Assembly (NCBI GenBank): GCA_017933935.1
Contig: JADWQK010002383.1
Span: 434,001-498,000 of the forward strand
Direction of reading: 5' to 3'
From: Sesamia nonagrioides
Taxonomy: Eukaryota > Arthropoda > Insecta > Lepidoptera > Noctuidae
Length of the DNA: 64,000 bases
The notes below the pieces were generated by a model. That model worked only from the letters and a program-made list of their open reading frames with translations, searched no databases and was not told the DNA's origin. Of the stretch, positions 1 through 13,600 are shown in pieces. How positions within the stretch are numbered: the stretch's first letter is position 1; every line of letters starts with the position of its first letter. A program made the position numbers and the translations under genes.

Positions 1-245
1 ATTGTGTCGGGAGTTTGGTCGTAGAGGGTCTCCACATCAATCTCCCTCTGGCGCAGAATCGTTGGTCGTGTTGTTGGGTTTAACTTTGCACCACCTTGCT
101 CAACTGCCGTCTTCCTTCCTATTCACTAAGTGTTTTTAAGTGAATGGGCTTAATAAACTAGCGCGCTTTACCATCAACGATTGCATCACTCCTTACCAAC
201 AGGCAGGATTGCAGTCAAGCGCAGTTTATAATCAATAAAAAAAAA
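1..245 (+). mobile_element. LINE 3' end (common Lepidoptera family), cut by window edge
   Basis: Shares its whole length with 14185-14620 and 20730-21180: GAGTTTGGTCGTAGAG, AATCTCCCTCT, TTAATAAACTAGCGCGC and CAGGCGGGATTGCAGTC blocks then an A-rich tail. The related copy at 62222-62545 still encodes the C-terminus SRDWNNLPAAVF...FKARVNRLLIN, typical of non-LTR reverse transcriptases. Confidence 0.75.
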
Positions 246-530
246 TTTTTTCCTCATCCCTCGGCATCAGATGCTAATGACGCGCACAACTTTTTACTAA
301 CAATGTTGGGGAAAATTGTTCCTCTTCGCCTTGTACTGTGTTCTATTGTTAAATAAGTCATCACGCTATTTTTCCTTCTAATATAAGTACCGTAATTTAT
401 TTGAAACGCTACTAGCTCTAGGTGGTTGGTCAAGGCTACCTTGGCTACTCCCATTCCATCAGAGTATGTATTCTGTCACTTTACCCAGAATATGCAATCT
501 CGATATCGACTATTGTGATCTCCGGTCTTT
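246..530. other. Efa6 intron, nothing recognised
   Basis: AT-rich sequence with no domain, repeat match or hairpin that I can see. Confidence 0.4.
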
Positions 531-971
531 ATACAATATGTAAACAAAACCCTGTCCGACCCATAAGGATAATAAAGGTTAGGTAAACACTTGACCAAAT
601 TTAATATAAAATTTTACATAATCATCATAGTAACAATACTAATGAATTTTGAAAAAATCTGTTTTTCCCTGGAATTAATTCCAATTTCCCCGAAAATTTG
701 CTAATTTTTAAAAAAGTGACAACACCGGTATTATTATGAGCGAATAGCGACGCGACCACGTCACAGGTGCCGCGTGCCCTGCCCCCCGCCCTCCGCGGAA
801 ACGTTGCTTGCCGCACATGTATTAAGTTACCTCTTTTTGCGAAATAATATTTATTTTTTTAGGGGGATTTTTTTTAAAGTTTAGCCGGGCTTTGTATCCA
901 TTAGTAGAATCAGTTATCGATACCTAACAATACCTTCACGGATCGGACAGGGTTTTCTTTACATATTGTAT
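531..971. mobile_element. MITE family A, copy 1
   Basis: Ends are inverted copies of ATACAATATGTAAA.AAAACCCTG; TA lies on both sides, as for Tc1/mariner-type MITEs. Length 441. Inside is a GC-rich block (CGCGGAAACG...). Other copies: 4808-5237, 22979-23419, 63497-63936. Confidence 0.85.
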
Positions 972-1149
972 ATTCACTAAATGTGTGCGTGATTTATGAG
1001 TGATGATTTGATACGTCGTTACATTTAAGCGTAGTGCGATAATTAGTTCTTAAATACACGTTGATTTGTTGGTTCGTGATTCGATAATTGATTTTTAATT
1101 ACATAATTAACTAGCAGTTTTCGTTTCAATAAAGTTAAAGAACTATCCC

Positions 1150-1341
1150 TACTAATATTATAAATCGGAAAGTGAGTTTCTTTGTTTGTTCCGCTTTCAC
1201 GCCGGTAACCGATTGCTTTGAAATTTTGCAGACGTAAAGTTAGAAGTCCGGATTAAACAATAGGGTATTTTTATCCCGGAAAAGTTTGATATACCCGAGG
1301 AAAAACAAAAATACCGAATTCCACGCGGGCGGAAAGCTAGT
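1150..1341 (+). mobile_element. Lep1-like (Helitron-type) repeat, diverged copy
   Basis: Starts ACTAATATTATAAA and ends CCACGCGGGCGGAAAGCTAG. It is a short, diverged member of the family at 17409, 39159, 39507, 40045 and 57229. Confidence 0.7.
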
Positions 1342-1503
1342 TTATTCAATAAACGCAATTCAAGTTTCAAAAAAGTAACTTCGAAATTCTTGAATGACCT
1401 ATATCGATGCGAGATTGCATTCCATACTCACAATACCTGTGTGACAGTTTATTATGCTATAGCTTGATATGCCAGGTACTTCAGTATTATGTAAATACAA
1501 CAG

Positions 1504-1664
1504 TGTCGAGTATCGCGGCGTAAGTTCCAGAAGGAGTCGTCACTAAGTGCTGTGGCGGTGGATATGGAGGAAGACGTGACGTCATCGCTGAACACGTTGC
1601 TTGACGCGCGACCAGATTCCGCGACCCCCGGACCTCGGTCCGACTCCGACCCCGAGCGGGACAG
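1504..1664 (+). CDS. Efa6: Efa6 exon (first in window)
   Basis: The frame is open from 1495. The acceptor is probably AG at 1502-1503 and the donor is GT at 1665. It ends with two bases of an Arg codon completed by the exon at 3401. The sequence begins CRVSRRKFQKESS and contains MEEDVTSSLNTLLDARP, followed by an acidic/Ser stretch. An internal ATG at 1564 could serve as a start for a shorter isoform. The membership rests on exact phase fit with the next exon, not on a recognised domain. Confidence 0.7.
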
Positions 1665-4600
1665 GTGACACGCATGCACACTTACTTAGCTATAGGACGT
1701 GATGGCTCGTGGTGACGACATTACAATATTTGTAGGCCAGGAATATTGGCTGGACTTGCCAGGAATACTGGCTGGTCTTGCCAGGAATACTGGCTGATTT
1801 TGCCACTGATAATTTTTTGGCATCCAGGAGAATGTGTGCATACAAAGGTTTGGCATTTCACTTGGCGCATTGGACCAAATATTTGTGTTATTTGAGCAAA
1901 GTAAAATAAACCTTATGTCTACTGCACGAAGTCCATTTTATATTGGCGAAACAACGCAAATATTTGTACACAAATCGGCCTGTTTTAGTGGCAGCAAAAT
2001 GATAAAATCCGTTATAGTAGTTTTATTCGAAATAAATATTTAAGTAGTAATAATAACGCTACCAGCCATCATGTGCTAAACTCTTAACCACAGTTCAAAA
2101 TCATCATCAACCAATGTTATTCTGTTTTAACCACGCTGCTTCGCGTTAGCATCACTGCTCGGTTTATTTCTGGCACGGCAAAACAATTAAGTTTTTAATT
2201 CCACTTCGCCGGGTTCACCATTTGTTGGTAGCTTGTAAATAACAGTCGATAAAATCCGATCGTTGTGAGATTATTTAAACTCTCGAGGAAAGTATGGATA
2301 GTGGACTAAGCGATTCGCGGATTATTTAGGTGTTATTCGCATCTAGTGTAGGCGTTTTTACAATTTTTTTTTTGGCGTTTAAATGACGTAAGAGGAGCCA
2401 GTTGCTGGCAAACAACTGTGGAATTATCACAGAATTTATTTCCAAAGGAGATGTTTCATTTTGGGCCACCACTATGTAGGTACGCTATATAGATAAGAAG
2501 GAAAAAAATAAAAGATTTTCATAAAAATACTACTAAATTAATTTGAATAGAAATACAAGTATATATAATTAATTATTTGAAACGTTTTTTAGTGAGATAA
2601 CCCTTTATTAAGGTAGCCATGACAGTGGTTATGACGTTTGATTGGCGACTTTGACAGTTCTATTTTCTGTTTTTTTCGCAGTCATATGGTAGATAATAAA
2701 GATATGATAGCCTTAGATACATGAAACGTCAATCAGATGTCACTGTCAAAATCTTATTTAGCTTATTGTTGACCACCATATTTATTAGTAGTTGTGTTGC
2801 ACTCCTTGGAGTTCAATTGAATATGTATAAAAAACTAAGCCAAAATATAGGAAATTAACATTAAAAACAGTTAACTATAGCGTAATTATACTTAGCATTA
2901 AGTTTACAATTGCTGGCCCAGACTCCATATATTTCTGAAACTTTTAAGAAAAATTTTAAGTGTTGTAAGTCCTATGTGAAATTAGCTTAACGCCATTGCG
3001 ACGTCGACCAACGCTAGATGCGAAAGCACCTTAAGTTCCGAATCTTAAGCACCGAAAAAACAAACTGTAAGCATAATAATGTCGACCTCCGTGGCGCAGC
3101 GGTCAACATGCCTGCCTGCGACGGGGAGGCTCCGGGTTCGATCCCCGGCCAGGTCATGATGGAAAACGATCTTTTCCTAATTGGCCTGGGTCTTGGATGT
3201 TTATCTATATATGTATCTATTATAAATATAGTATCGTTGAGTTAGTATCCATAATACAAGTCTCGAACTTACTTTGGGGCTAGCTCAATATGTATGATTT
3301 GTCCGTATATATTTATTTATAAAGGGTCCCCTTACCAGCGAGTGGTGAACTGGTTTGTAACAGTAGTTTGGTAGTCTGGTCTGACGGTTGTGTGTGGTAG
3401 GATCGTGTGGACGTACAACGCGCCCGTGTCGTGCGCCTCGGAACGAACGCACTGCAACGGATCGGGCGCCACATCCAACTCCACTTCCATTTCGGACGGC
3501 ATGTCCCAACGGTAACGTGCCTATTTTTATATAGTGCTTCTTTTTTGTAGGGTAGTTGACTATTTTATATGAAAAACGTTATCGGTATTTAAAGACTGTT
3601 TTTTTTATATTTCGAAGTGGTTTCGCTAGGCTGAAAAATTAATTTAGCCCATTCGTATGTTTTTTCTGGACTCTTCGGATCTGTTAAATTCCAAACTAAC
3701 CCTAAAGATAAAAGTTCCTCAATTAAGTAAATTGTTGAAATTCCTATCTTAAAACATTTTTTATAGTAGGTATGTGAAGGTTTTTACAATTTTAGTCAAC
3801 TACCCTACTACCGCCTGTATCGAAAATGTAAAAAAAAAACACTTTTTTTCGTGACAGTTTCAAAATATACTTTCAAGCTCGACCCAATCCAAAAGTCTTC
3901 TAAACGCCCTTCTTTTTTCCGTTCTAGCTAGATACAGGTATTTTTTCATTAAAAAAATGCAATAAAAGATATTTTACAGTTCCCCAATTTTATTAGAAAG
4001 GTAGATATATATCAGAAATTTACTCCGAAGCAGTGTTTGTTAACACTAGAGCAGTAAGGCGTTGACATGTTAACACAATCCCCCTATAATGAACTAACAA
4101 TTTCTAATGAATGGTATTCAAATCACACGTACATTTTTTTTTGTTTGTTTTAATGTATACGTTTTCAGATATTTACTTGTATATTTCGCTTATTATATCG
4201 GATAAATTCGATTCGTGGCATCCCTATGTAAAAAAGTTCGATAAAAAGTAAACAAAATGAAAAACTGTAAAGCGATGTCGTATTAACTGAGTATCTGTTT
4301 TGTACAACGTGTAACAAAAAGGGTATATACATACCAAGGGCAAGGCATCTTTAGATGATATCAAACGATATCGGAAGGGTTTCAACTCAAAATAAAATAC
4401 TCAAAAAATTGGTACCAAATTTTCGGTTTCGTGTGTTTCTTAAAATCAAATTATAAAAACGTGGCAGCACACTACATACGTTAATAACTACTCGTTACCT
4501 GTCACGTTACTTGCCAAAATCCGATAAATGTCTTCAATATCTCTGTGAGACTAGAATGATAGTAGCCTATCACAGGCGGTGTTTTTCCTCATAACTTCCT

Positions 4601-7600
4601 AACATAAAGAGATAGAATTAAAAAACCCTTGCAATATCGTTTGATATCATGTAAAGATGCTATGCCTTTGTTATGTATATACCCTTTATGTTACACGTTG
4701 TATATCGGCGCTAAGAGTCTCAGCCAAGTGTGTAAATACTGAAATTTGCGTGTGGTTTAGTTGTAGTTATACATACAGGATATAAAAATGTACGTTCTAT
4801 GACCTTTATACAATATGTAAAGAAAACCCTGTCCGACCCATAACGATAATAAAGGTTAGGTAAACACTTGACCAAATATATTATAAAATTTTACGTAATA
4901 ATCATAGTAACAATACTAATGAATTTCGAAATAATCATTTTTTCCCGCGAAGTAATTACAACTTCCCCGGAATTTGGTAATTTTGAAAAAAGTGACAACA
5001 CCGGTATTATTATGAGCGAATAGCGATGCGACCACGTGCCACGTGCACTGCCACCCGCCGCCCGTGGAAGGGTTGCTTACCGCACATGTTATAAGTTACC
5101 TCTTTTTGCGAAATAATAATTATTTTTAGGGGTATTTTTTTAAAGTTTAGCCCGGTTTTGTGGGCATTAGTAGAATCAGTTATTGATACCTAACAATACC
5201 TTCACGGATCGGACAGGGTTTTCTTTACATATTGTATAATATATTAAAGTTAATAACATTGAGGGAAAATGATTGCTGGAAATTGACTCTTATTTTTAGC
5301 GTAAAATATTCGTTTACGCCAGTGGGCAATGCACCTACTGCATGTAAAACATTTGCTGGGAATCGTCATCTGCCTAGCCTTTTTCAATCTATGTTGCAGT
5401 CAGCTTCCACTCTAACCGGCAGGGTAATTGCGTTATATACGTTGTTGAGCAGATACATGTTCGAACATAGACAGCAATGCAATAGCAATATGCTTCAAAA
5501 TGATTCCAGCTGATAGTAATAATGTGTTACGCAATTAAGGTGCTGATTCAGCTGAATAGGTACCAGTATTTTACATGTGCCTATCTAACCACCGCGACCT
5601 AGTTACTGAGTAATACTATACTCCTTAGTAATATTTGGTTGTCAGGCTTTCTGGCTTCTGACGACCCGCAGCAATTGTCAATGATCCTGGCAGGAGATAG
5701 GAGTACCTAGTTAGAAAAATATTTAAAGTTAACGTGTATGCGTTGTTGTAGCCCACAAAATTCAATTTACCGGGGGGAAAAAATTGAAGCTTTGACCCTT
5801 CAATTGTGCCGATTCTCTTATTCACACACTAATTTTAAGTTATGTGCATCTTTGTCTTTCCATTTCGTTAAGAAAAGGATAGAAGATAACATTTTAGTTT
5901 AATCCTGTCAAATTAAGATACTCCACAGACAGTTTAGACGCGATTATAAACATGGCGACTAAAAATACGCCTGTTTACGTCAGAAGCGCACTAATTTGAC
6001 AGGCCTAAACTGACATTTTATCTTCTGTCCTTTTCTTAATGAAATGGAAAGAAAAACATGCACTGAACTTAAATTTAATTTAGTTTGTGAACAAGGGAAT
6101 CGGGGGTCTCCGTAACAAAAAGGTTCCAAGTAAAGCAAAAAATATCTAAATGTCAGGTATAAGTGACTCGGCTTCCTTAAGTGTCTTTGCACCTGCTGTT
6201 ATTATTATAATGGTAATGAATGTGTAACGTGTATGTTTAGTTCGTCGTCGCCCGCGTCGCCGACGTCAGCGTCGTCGTCCGTGATGTCATCGCGCGCCAC
6301 TCCGCCGCACCGCCAGCTCTCCGCGCACCACCACCATCGACCGCTCAATGGTAACAATATCTTATTACCCTATCCTGCTTCCAAACAGTCGGTAAAGGCA
6401 CTTTGATCGCTTGCAGCATAGATCTTGAAACATTAAGGTGCGTGTTACAGAACGTCACTCAAAACTCAAGCTTTACTTAAGTCTCGTTTCAAGCCATTTG
6501 ATTGCTTGAAACTAGTTTTAAGTAATGTTTAAACAGAGATGAATGCTTGAGTGACGTTCTGTAATACGGACCTTAGAGCTATAAGTGTTAGACAGAATTT
6601 TTGACGTTTTAATCGCCTGTCAACATCAAACATTTAACAGAAACAGTGTTTGGAGTTTTGACGGGAAAGCTAAGATGAGTGTCATGCGCATTTTTCATTG
6701 GACTTTTAAAATTTTTTATAGTGTCGTTTACTAAATAAAAGCGCGTGATTTATGTAGTAAAAAGTGCATTTAGTAAATAATTCATAAAGAACATTGAAAT
6801 ACTGCAGCATAGTGGCCACATCATGACTTTGCCTCAAACCTCCCTCGTAGACGGTTCACGCGGCCGTCTTTTTCAACTGTCATTGGCAATAACCGCCATT
6901 ATTGTGAAATAATTTTTTCAAAGAATTCCTATAATTTGTTACACGTGTTATTGGCAAAATTTTGGTATGTATTCTACAGAGGCCATTGATCATGAGTTGA
7001 AGTTGAAGCAGTGTGGCTACCATGAGTTTTCATTACGAGGCCTGATAATACACATAGACCGCGTTTGGCGTTCTCATTGGTTGAGAGTTCTTACAACCTT
7101 CAAATCAAATCATTTATTTCAAATAAACCAGTTACAGGCACTTGAATTGTCAGAAGGTCGGTCAGTCAATAAGATGAAGCTAGTCGCCCATTCCAAAGAG
7201 TAGGTACCTATGGAGAAGAACGGGCAAGAAACTCCATGGACACTCTTTTAAATTTTTAAGCTATTGTTACAAATATTTGATTACATCATTCATGTTGAAT
7301 TCAACCGCGTGAGAACGATGCAGAAATATATTGTACGCTGAGAGCGTCCATTATGGAAAACATACAAAAATCAATTCAGAAATTAAAATACGCCGTGGCA
7401 GCTAAGAGATGACCGACCGTTCACGAACATGACGTATGGATCAGCATCATTCAGCTCAACCATATCGAAGGGAACCCAATGACCCAAAACACACGCCACC
7501 ATCAGCGAGACATTTGAGTGAGCATGACATACTCTCAACAGCCAGAGCACAATTAAGTCAATAAAAAAGACTAACCCAACAAATAAATGCCTTACAGCAC

Positions 7601-10600
7601 ATTCGTACATTGTGCTCACACGTTTGCCATGCAATTATACAATACTAAGAAATTGAATCTACACAATGCTAAGATAGTTTTGTCCAAGGTTCAGCAGCTC
7701 CAACAGTGTTCCCGAATCTGTGGAAAGTTTAGCTCCTGTGCAGCTGTACAAGTGCCGAACACCTCTGTCAGCGATACAATTCCGTAACGTACAATATGCT
7801 TGGCTACAAAGTGTGTAATACAGGCTTTGAATAAATAACATAAACAATTACATATTAAAACTACAAGAGGAAAAATCAAAGAACAATCATTGTATAGAAA
7901 TCGGACGCAGCTCAAGCCCAAGCCTTTTTACCCGACTACGGCAAAGCAAAAGGAGGGTTATGATTTTGACAGGCTATGTATGTATGTATGTTCATCTGTT
8001 CCCTCGTAACTTCTAAACTACGTATCAGAATTCAACAAATGACATATCATTAGAAGCGTCTTAATTGTCTGCTGGTTATAGGCTATATGGAGTTTCACAA
8101 AATCTAATGTGACACCATCTAGCGGACAAAACATACAGAGTAAAAAAATAAAGTTAAGATAAATATGCCGTGTTTGGTATCATTTGAAAGCGCTTTACTT
8201 GTACATTTCGAATATATATATATTACTAGCATTTGCTTGTGACTTTAGCTGTATTCATGGGCTGATTGCATATAATTCACATCTTTTCGTTCATAGCTTC
8301 TTTACTACTTATGAGAATAAGACCACTGCAGTACTATTAGAAGGGCCTTGATATTCTGTTGGTTATCTATACTAATATATAAAGCTGAAGAGTTTGTTTG
8401 TTTGTTTGTTTGTGCGCGCTAATCTCAGGAACTACTGGTCCGATTTGAAAAATTCTTTTTGCGTTGGATAGCCCATTAATCCCGGAAGGCTTTAGGCTAT
8501 ATAACATCACGCTGCGACCAATAGGAGCGGAGCATAATTAATTCCACGCGAACGAAGTCGCTGGCGGCTGCTAGTGAGCTATAAAGCTTGTCACCAAATT
8601 TTAGTATTGCGCCCTCTAGCGGACAAAAAGTTCTATGATAATATAAAATTAAAATAAATATACCGTATTTGGTATCACTTGAAAGAGCTTCACGAGTACT
8701 TTATGCTTGTACATAATCCCGAGTAATGCTTCGTAGAAATTTGAATGTAAACCAGGATTTGGTAAACGGAGCGATGGGAGTGGTGAAGACCTTCGAATGG
8801 CCTGCTCTTCTGCGCGATCAGTTGGAACAGGGAGAACAGCCTAGCGCTGTTCTCATACTATTTGACGACGCATCCATAAAAGCAGATATTAACGGACTTA
8901 TCAGAATCGAGCCTTGCCTCACTGAATTGGACGGCTTGAGGGGGTCTGGGAAAATTCAGCGTAAAATGCCCCCGCTGATTCTTTTTGGGGTTGTACTGTA
9001 CATAAATTACAAGGTTGTACTCTAGATAAAGCAGTTATCGATCTAGGAAAGTCATTGTTTGCTAAAGGACAGGCCTATGTCGCTCTCAGTAGAGTCAAAA
9101 CCATAGAGTGATTGTTTATAACTGCCTTGGACAATAATAATAAATTACTTAAAAATCCACATGACAGTCGATCTTTACCAGAATTACATAGATTAAGAAA
9201 TCTTCCCAGGTCCTCTCAATATATGAAACATCCAATTTATTTATACTTACTAACGACCTCATCCACTAATTCATGACCCATTCGCTCCCATCGACGCAAA
9301 TGTTCGTCGCTACTACGAAATACTGGGAGCTTCATACGGGGAAACCATTGCTATACGCGCTACGATCCACGTGCTACGAAATAGTAAAACAGGATATCTC
9401 TACATATTACTATGCGCCGATACATAAGTCAAAAGAGATGTCGTATGTTAACTACCTAGTTTTTAGTTCATCATTTTAACTTTTGTTAATATCACAGTAT
9501 AAAATACATACAGTAGGTCGACGCCTTTGATCTCATGTAAAATACCGACATCGTCTAGACAGTAACGCATCTGCCAAGGTTGTCACAAATAAACAATATT
9601 TATGAAATTATTGCAGATCAACATCGATAGCTGTATTATATTTAATTAATTTGCTATTTTTACTACGGGAACAACTCGAGACAGATTTAAGTTATTCAGA
9701 TGGCATATTCGTAACCAGCACCCCAATCAACCTCGGAATACAACCCATATCACTCACCCATCGCTCACCCATATGACCCATATCATATTAATATGCATTT
9801 AAATTGGCGTCCGCCATCTTGGATTTAAAAAGGGGCTTTTTCGTAACAAGCACCCCAATTATACTCAAAATTGAGACTCATATCAAATTATTAAAAAAAT
9901 TACGTCCGCCATTTTGGATGTCAAAAAGGATGACTTTTTCGTGACAAGTACCCCAATTATACTCAAAATTGACACTCATATCAAATTATAAATCAAACAA
10001 ATAAAAAAACGAACACGTGTTAGTCTTTAATGATAGATACCGAGCTACGAACATCGTTTTGTTTGCAGCTCGGGTGCCGCTTACCCGCGTCTCGTCCCTC
10101 ACACCCCGCACGATTGCTCTGTCTAGACGTCTTCGTCGGACGACTGTATGATTTTTAGACTATGTAAATATTATGTGCCACAAATACACTTTAACACCAA
10201 AATAGTACAAATAATAAAAAGTAAAAAAACTAAAACCCAACTACGACAAAAAACGACGCTGAAAAAGTATAAAACAAGATTTTCAGAATACTGAACGGAA
10301 CAAAGTTGCTAATATAGTTGCAAGTAAATGGACAAAGTAGACTCTACCAAGATGCCTTCGTTGTAAATTGACAATAATGTCATACTGTCATGTTCTCAAG
10401 GTGCTACGGTAGGTAGGTATATGTAACGTGTGACTACGTCTTTCCAAACATGAAAATTTATCTCTACTTGGTGAATATTGCATACTTCAGAATAGTTTTG
10501 TATGACATTATTGTCAATTTAAAACGAAGGCATTTTGGTAGAGTCTACTTTGTCCATTTACTTGCAACTACATTAGCAACTTTGTTCCGTTCAGTATTCT

Positions 10601-13600
10601 GAAAATCTTGTTTTATACTTTTTCAGCGTCGTTTTTTGTCGTAGTTGGGTTTTAGTTTTTTTACTTTTTATTGTCCTCAATATAATCCTTCACACTATAA
10701 AATGCTTTCTGACACAACTTACGTTTAATGAAGGATTTGAATTTATTCAGGCTCAGATCTTGAACCACCTCTGGAAGTCCATTGTAAAAATGTATACATT
10801 GGCATCTGAAAGAGCCACCTATTTTCTTGAGCCTTGTTGTAGGTACAATAAATTTGTGCCTGTTCCTAGTATTTATATCATGGACATCACTGTATTTTTT
10901 AAACAATTTTATATTTTTATGAGCATACAAAAGATTTTCATAAATATATTGAGACGGCACGGTCAGTACATTAATCTCTTTAAATTTTTCTCTGAGAGAG
11001 TGTCTCGGGCTTAATTTATAAATTGCACGAACAGCTCGTTTCTGCAAAACAAATATTGTTTGAATATCGGCGGCATTTCCCCACAACAGAATGCCGTACG
11101 ACATTACGCTGTGGAAATAGCCAAAGTACACTAAACGGGCCGTCTCAACATCAGTCAAATTACGAATTGTTCTAACTGCGTATGCAGCAGAACTTAGCTT
11201 TTTTGACAATTTTTCTATATGTGAACCCCATTGAAGCTTAGCATCCAGAGTTATACCCAAGAACACTGTGCTGTCGTCAGATTTCAATTCTTCGCCCTTT
11301 ATCAACACTTTAGTTTCCACCTGCCTCACGTGAGGCAGAGTAAACTTAATGCATTTGGTTTTTTTCTCGTTTAAGAGTAAATTATTAACATTAAACCAAT
11401 GGACTACTTTGGAGATCGCGCTATTTACATCATCAGTAACCTGCTGCTGACGTTTCAGTTTAAATAAAAGTGAAGTGTCATCTGCAAACAACACTATATC
11501 GTGGTTATCCTTTATTAGGTACGGCAGGTCATTGATGTAAATAAGAAACAAAAAAGGACCAAGAATTGACCCCTGTGGGACTCCCATTGTTACTAAAGAT
11601 CCGGAAGATCTTTTTCCATTAACGTCAACGCTTTGAATCCTACCACTCAAGTAAGATGTAATAAGATCCAGTGCAGAGTTCCGGATCCCGTAGTGGCGGA
11701 GTTTCCTGATTAACGTATCGTGAAGAACCCAATCGAATGCCTTGGACAAATCACAAAAGATGCCCAAGGCATCGCATTTATCCTCCCATGCATTATATAT
11801 ATGACCTGGAAGTTCAACAGTAGTTGAACGACCCCTTGTAAAACCGAACTGTTTGCTATGTAAAAATTTATGTTTATTAAAAAAATTTAGCATTTGGTTT
11901 AAAATTAATTTCTCAAAAATTTTACTAAAGGTAGGTAGTACAGAAATAGGTCTATAATTTGTGGGGTCTGATGTACTACCAGATTTAAACAAAGGTATTA
12001 TTTTACTATTTTTCATGAGATCAGGAAACTCTCCACAGTCAATACAAGCATTAAAGATAACAGCTAGAGTGGGTGCCACAATATCAATAATAGACTTAGC
12101 AACTTCCACCGAATGACCCCATAGGTCAGCAGTCTTTTTTACATTTAGAATGTGAAAGATTTTAATTATATCTCTACTGATAACATATTCAAAATGAAAC
12201 TCCGAATCACAAACATTAACATTTTCTTTAAGCAAAGACTCGGCAACAGAAGGTGATGAGTTTAGGGATTTAGTAGTTGAAACAGGAATATCCGAAAAGA
12301 AATTTTCAAATGCCTCAGAGACTTGCATAATTTTGAATATTTTCTAACATATAAATTGAATTCAACAGTGTTAATATAAATCCTCTCATTGTAAAATTCA
12401 TAAAGCCGAGTTCTACTTTTATGAATACCGATGGTAGCCCAATCAGAGAAAGATTCTTTACTATTAACAGAGATAGTCTTGGGAACAAAGATGGAATCAA
12501 ATAGCTTACAGTATATATTAAAAAAATTGTCATAGAGATGATTAGGATCAGCATTAACAGCACTGGATAAGACTGGCAATTTATTGATGAGATCAAATCT
12601 AAAAACCTCCAAGCGGCTTTCAGTTTTGGGGTTAACAGTGATATCCTTTTTGGCCACTTTTTTACTATGGTTTGGAATAGTAATCCTTTGTCCGCAGTGA
12701 TCAGAATCAAGTAAATTTAAAACTTCTTTGTGGCTTGGTATTATGTTTGTAAAAATATTATCTAGGCACGTGGCACAAGTAGGTGTTATTCTTGTGGGCT
12801 CCAAAAATAGGTTTACAAGATTGTAGGACTGAAATAGACTTATAATTTTATTACAATAACCAGAGTTCTCTAATAAATTAATATTAAAATCACCGCAAAC
12901 GATAGTGGCTTTGTTTGAAACACAAATCTTGTGTAAGACTTCATCCATTACCTTTTCAAAGCAGTCATACAATCCTGAAGGGGTCTGTACACACTTAACA
13001 CAATGAAGCCCTCCAACTCTACACAGGCAATTTCAGCTGTTCGTTCAACAGACAGGCCCACAATGTCTTTACGATTTTTAAATTTCAACAGGTTACTAAC
13101 TAAAATTAATGAGCCACCATGTATAGCATTAATTCTGCTAAACGAACTACCAACCTGGTGATTCTTAAAATTAAACAAGAACTGGTGACTTTTTAGCCAA
13201 TGTTCGGTTATGCAAAGAATATCAATACCATAATGGTTCATGAATAAATCTACCTCTAAATCTTTGTTCATAAATCCTTGAATATTTTGATGCACCAAAT
13301 TAATATTATCTATTGACTTTAAATTTCCTCCCGAGTTACCTTTGTAATCCTGTATATTGTTATAGCTAGAGGTTGGCTCTATTGTCTTAATTTCTAATTT
13401 AAATTATTAATGATGTCAACTGATACCAAATTATTGGCAGAATTAATTAGAATGTCATTGCATTGCTCAAAAGAAGCAAGTTGTTTAGCTAAATTCTTGG
13501 CTGTAATAGACAAAAAAATATGATAGCGACACAGCTATCTGTCTTTTAAAGTAATTAGAAAGATAATACATAACATTGTTATGTCTATCTCTTGTCAAAT

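Noticed and set aside
1452..1681. - strand open frames of 64-75 codons
   Set aside because: Antisense to the first Efa6 exon, no recognisable content.
3081..3160. tRNA gene with A- and B-box
   Set aside because: It lacks a closed acceptor stem and continues into a body repeated at 27845 and 45760; it is a SINE head. The heads at 22271, 27700, 36880 and 56000 were rejected for the same reason.
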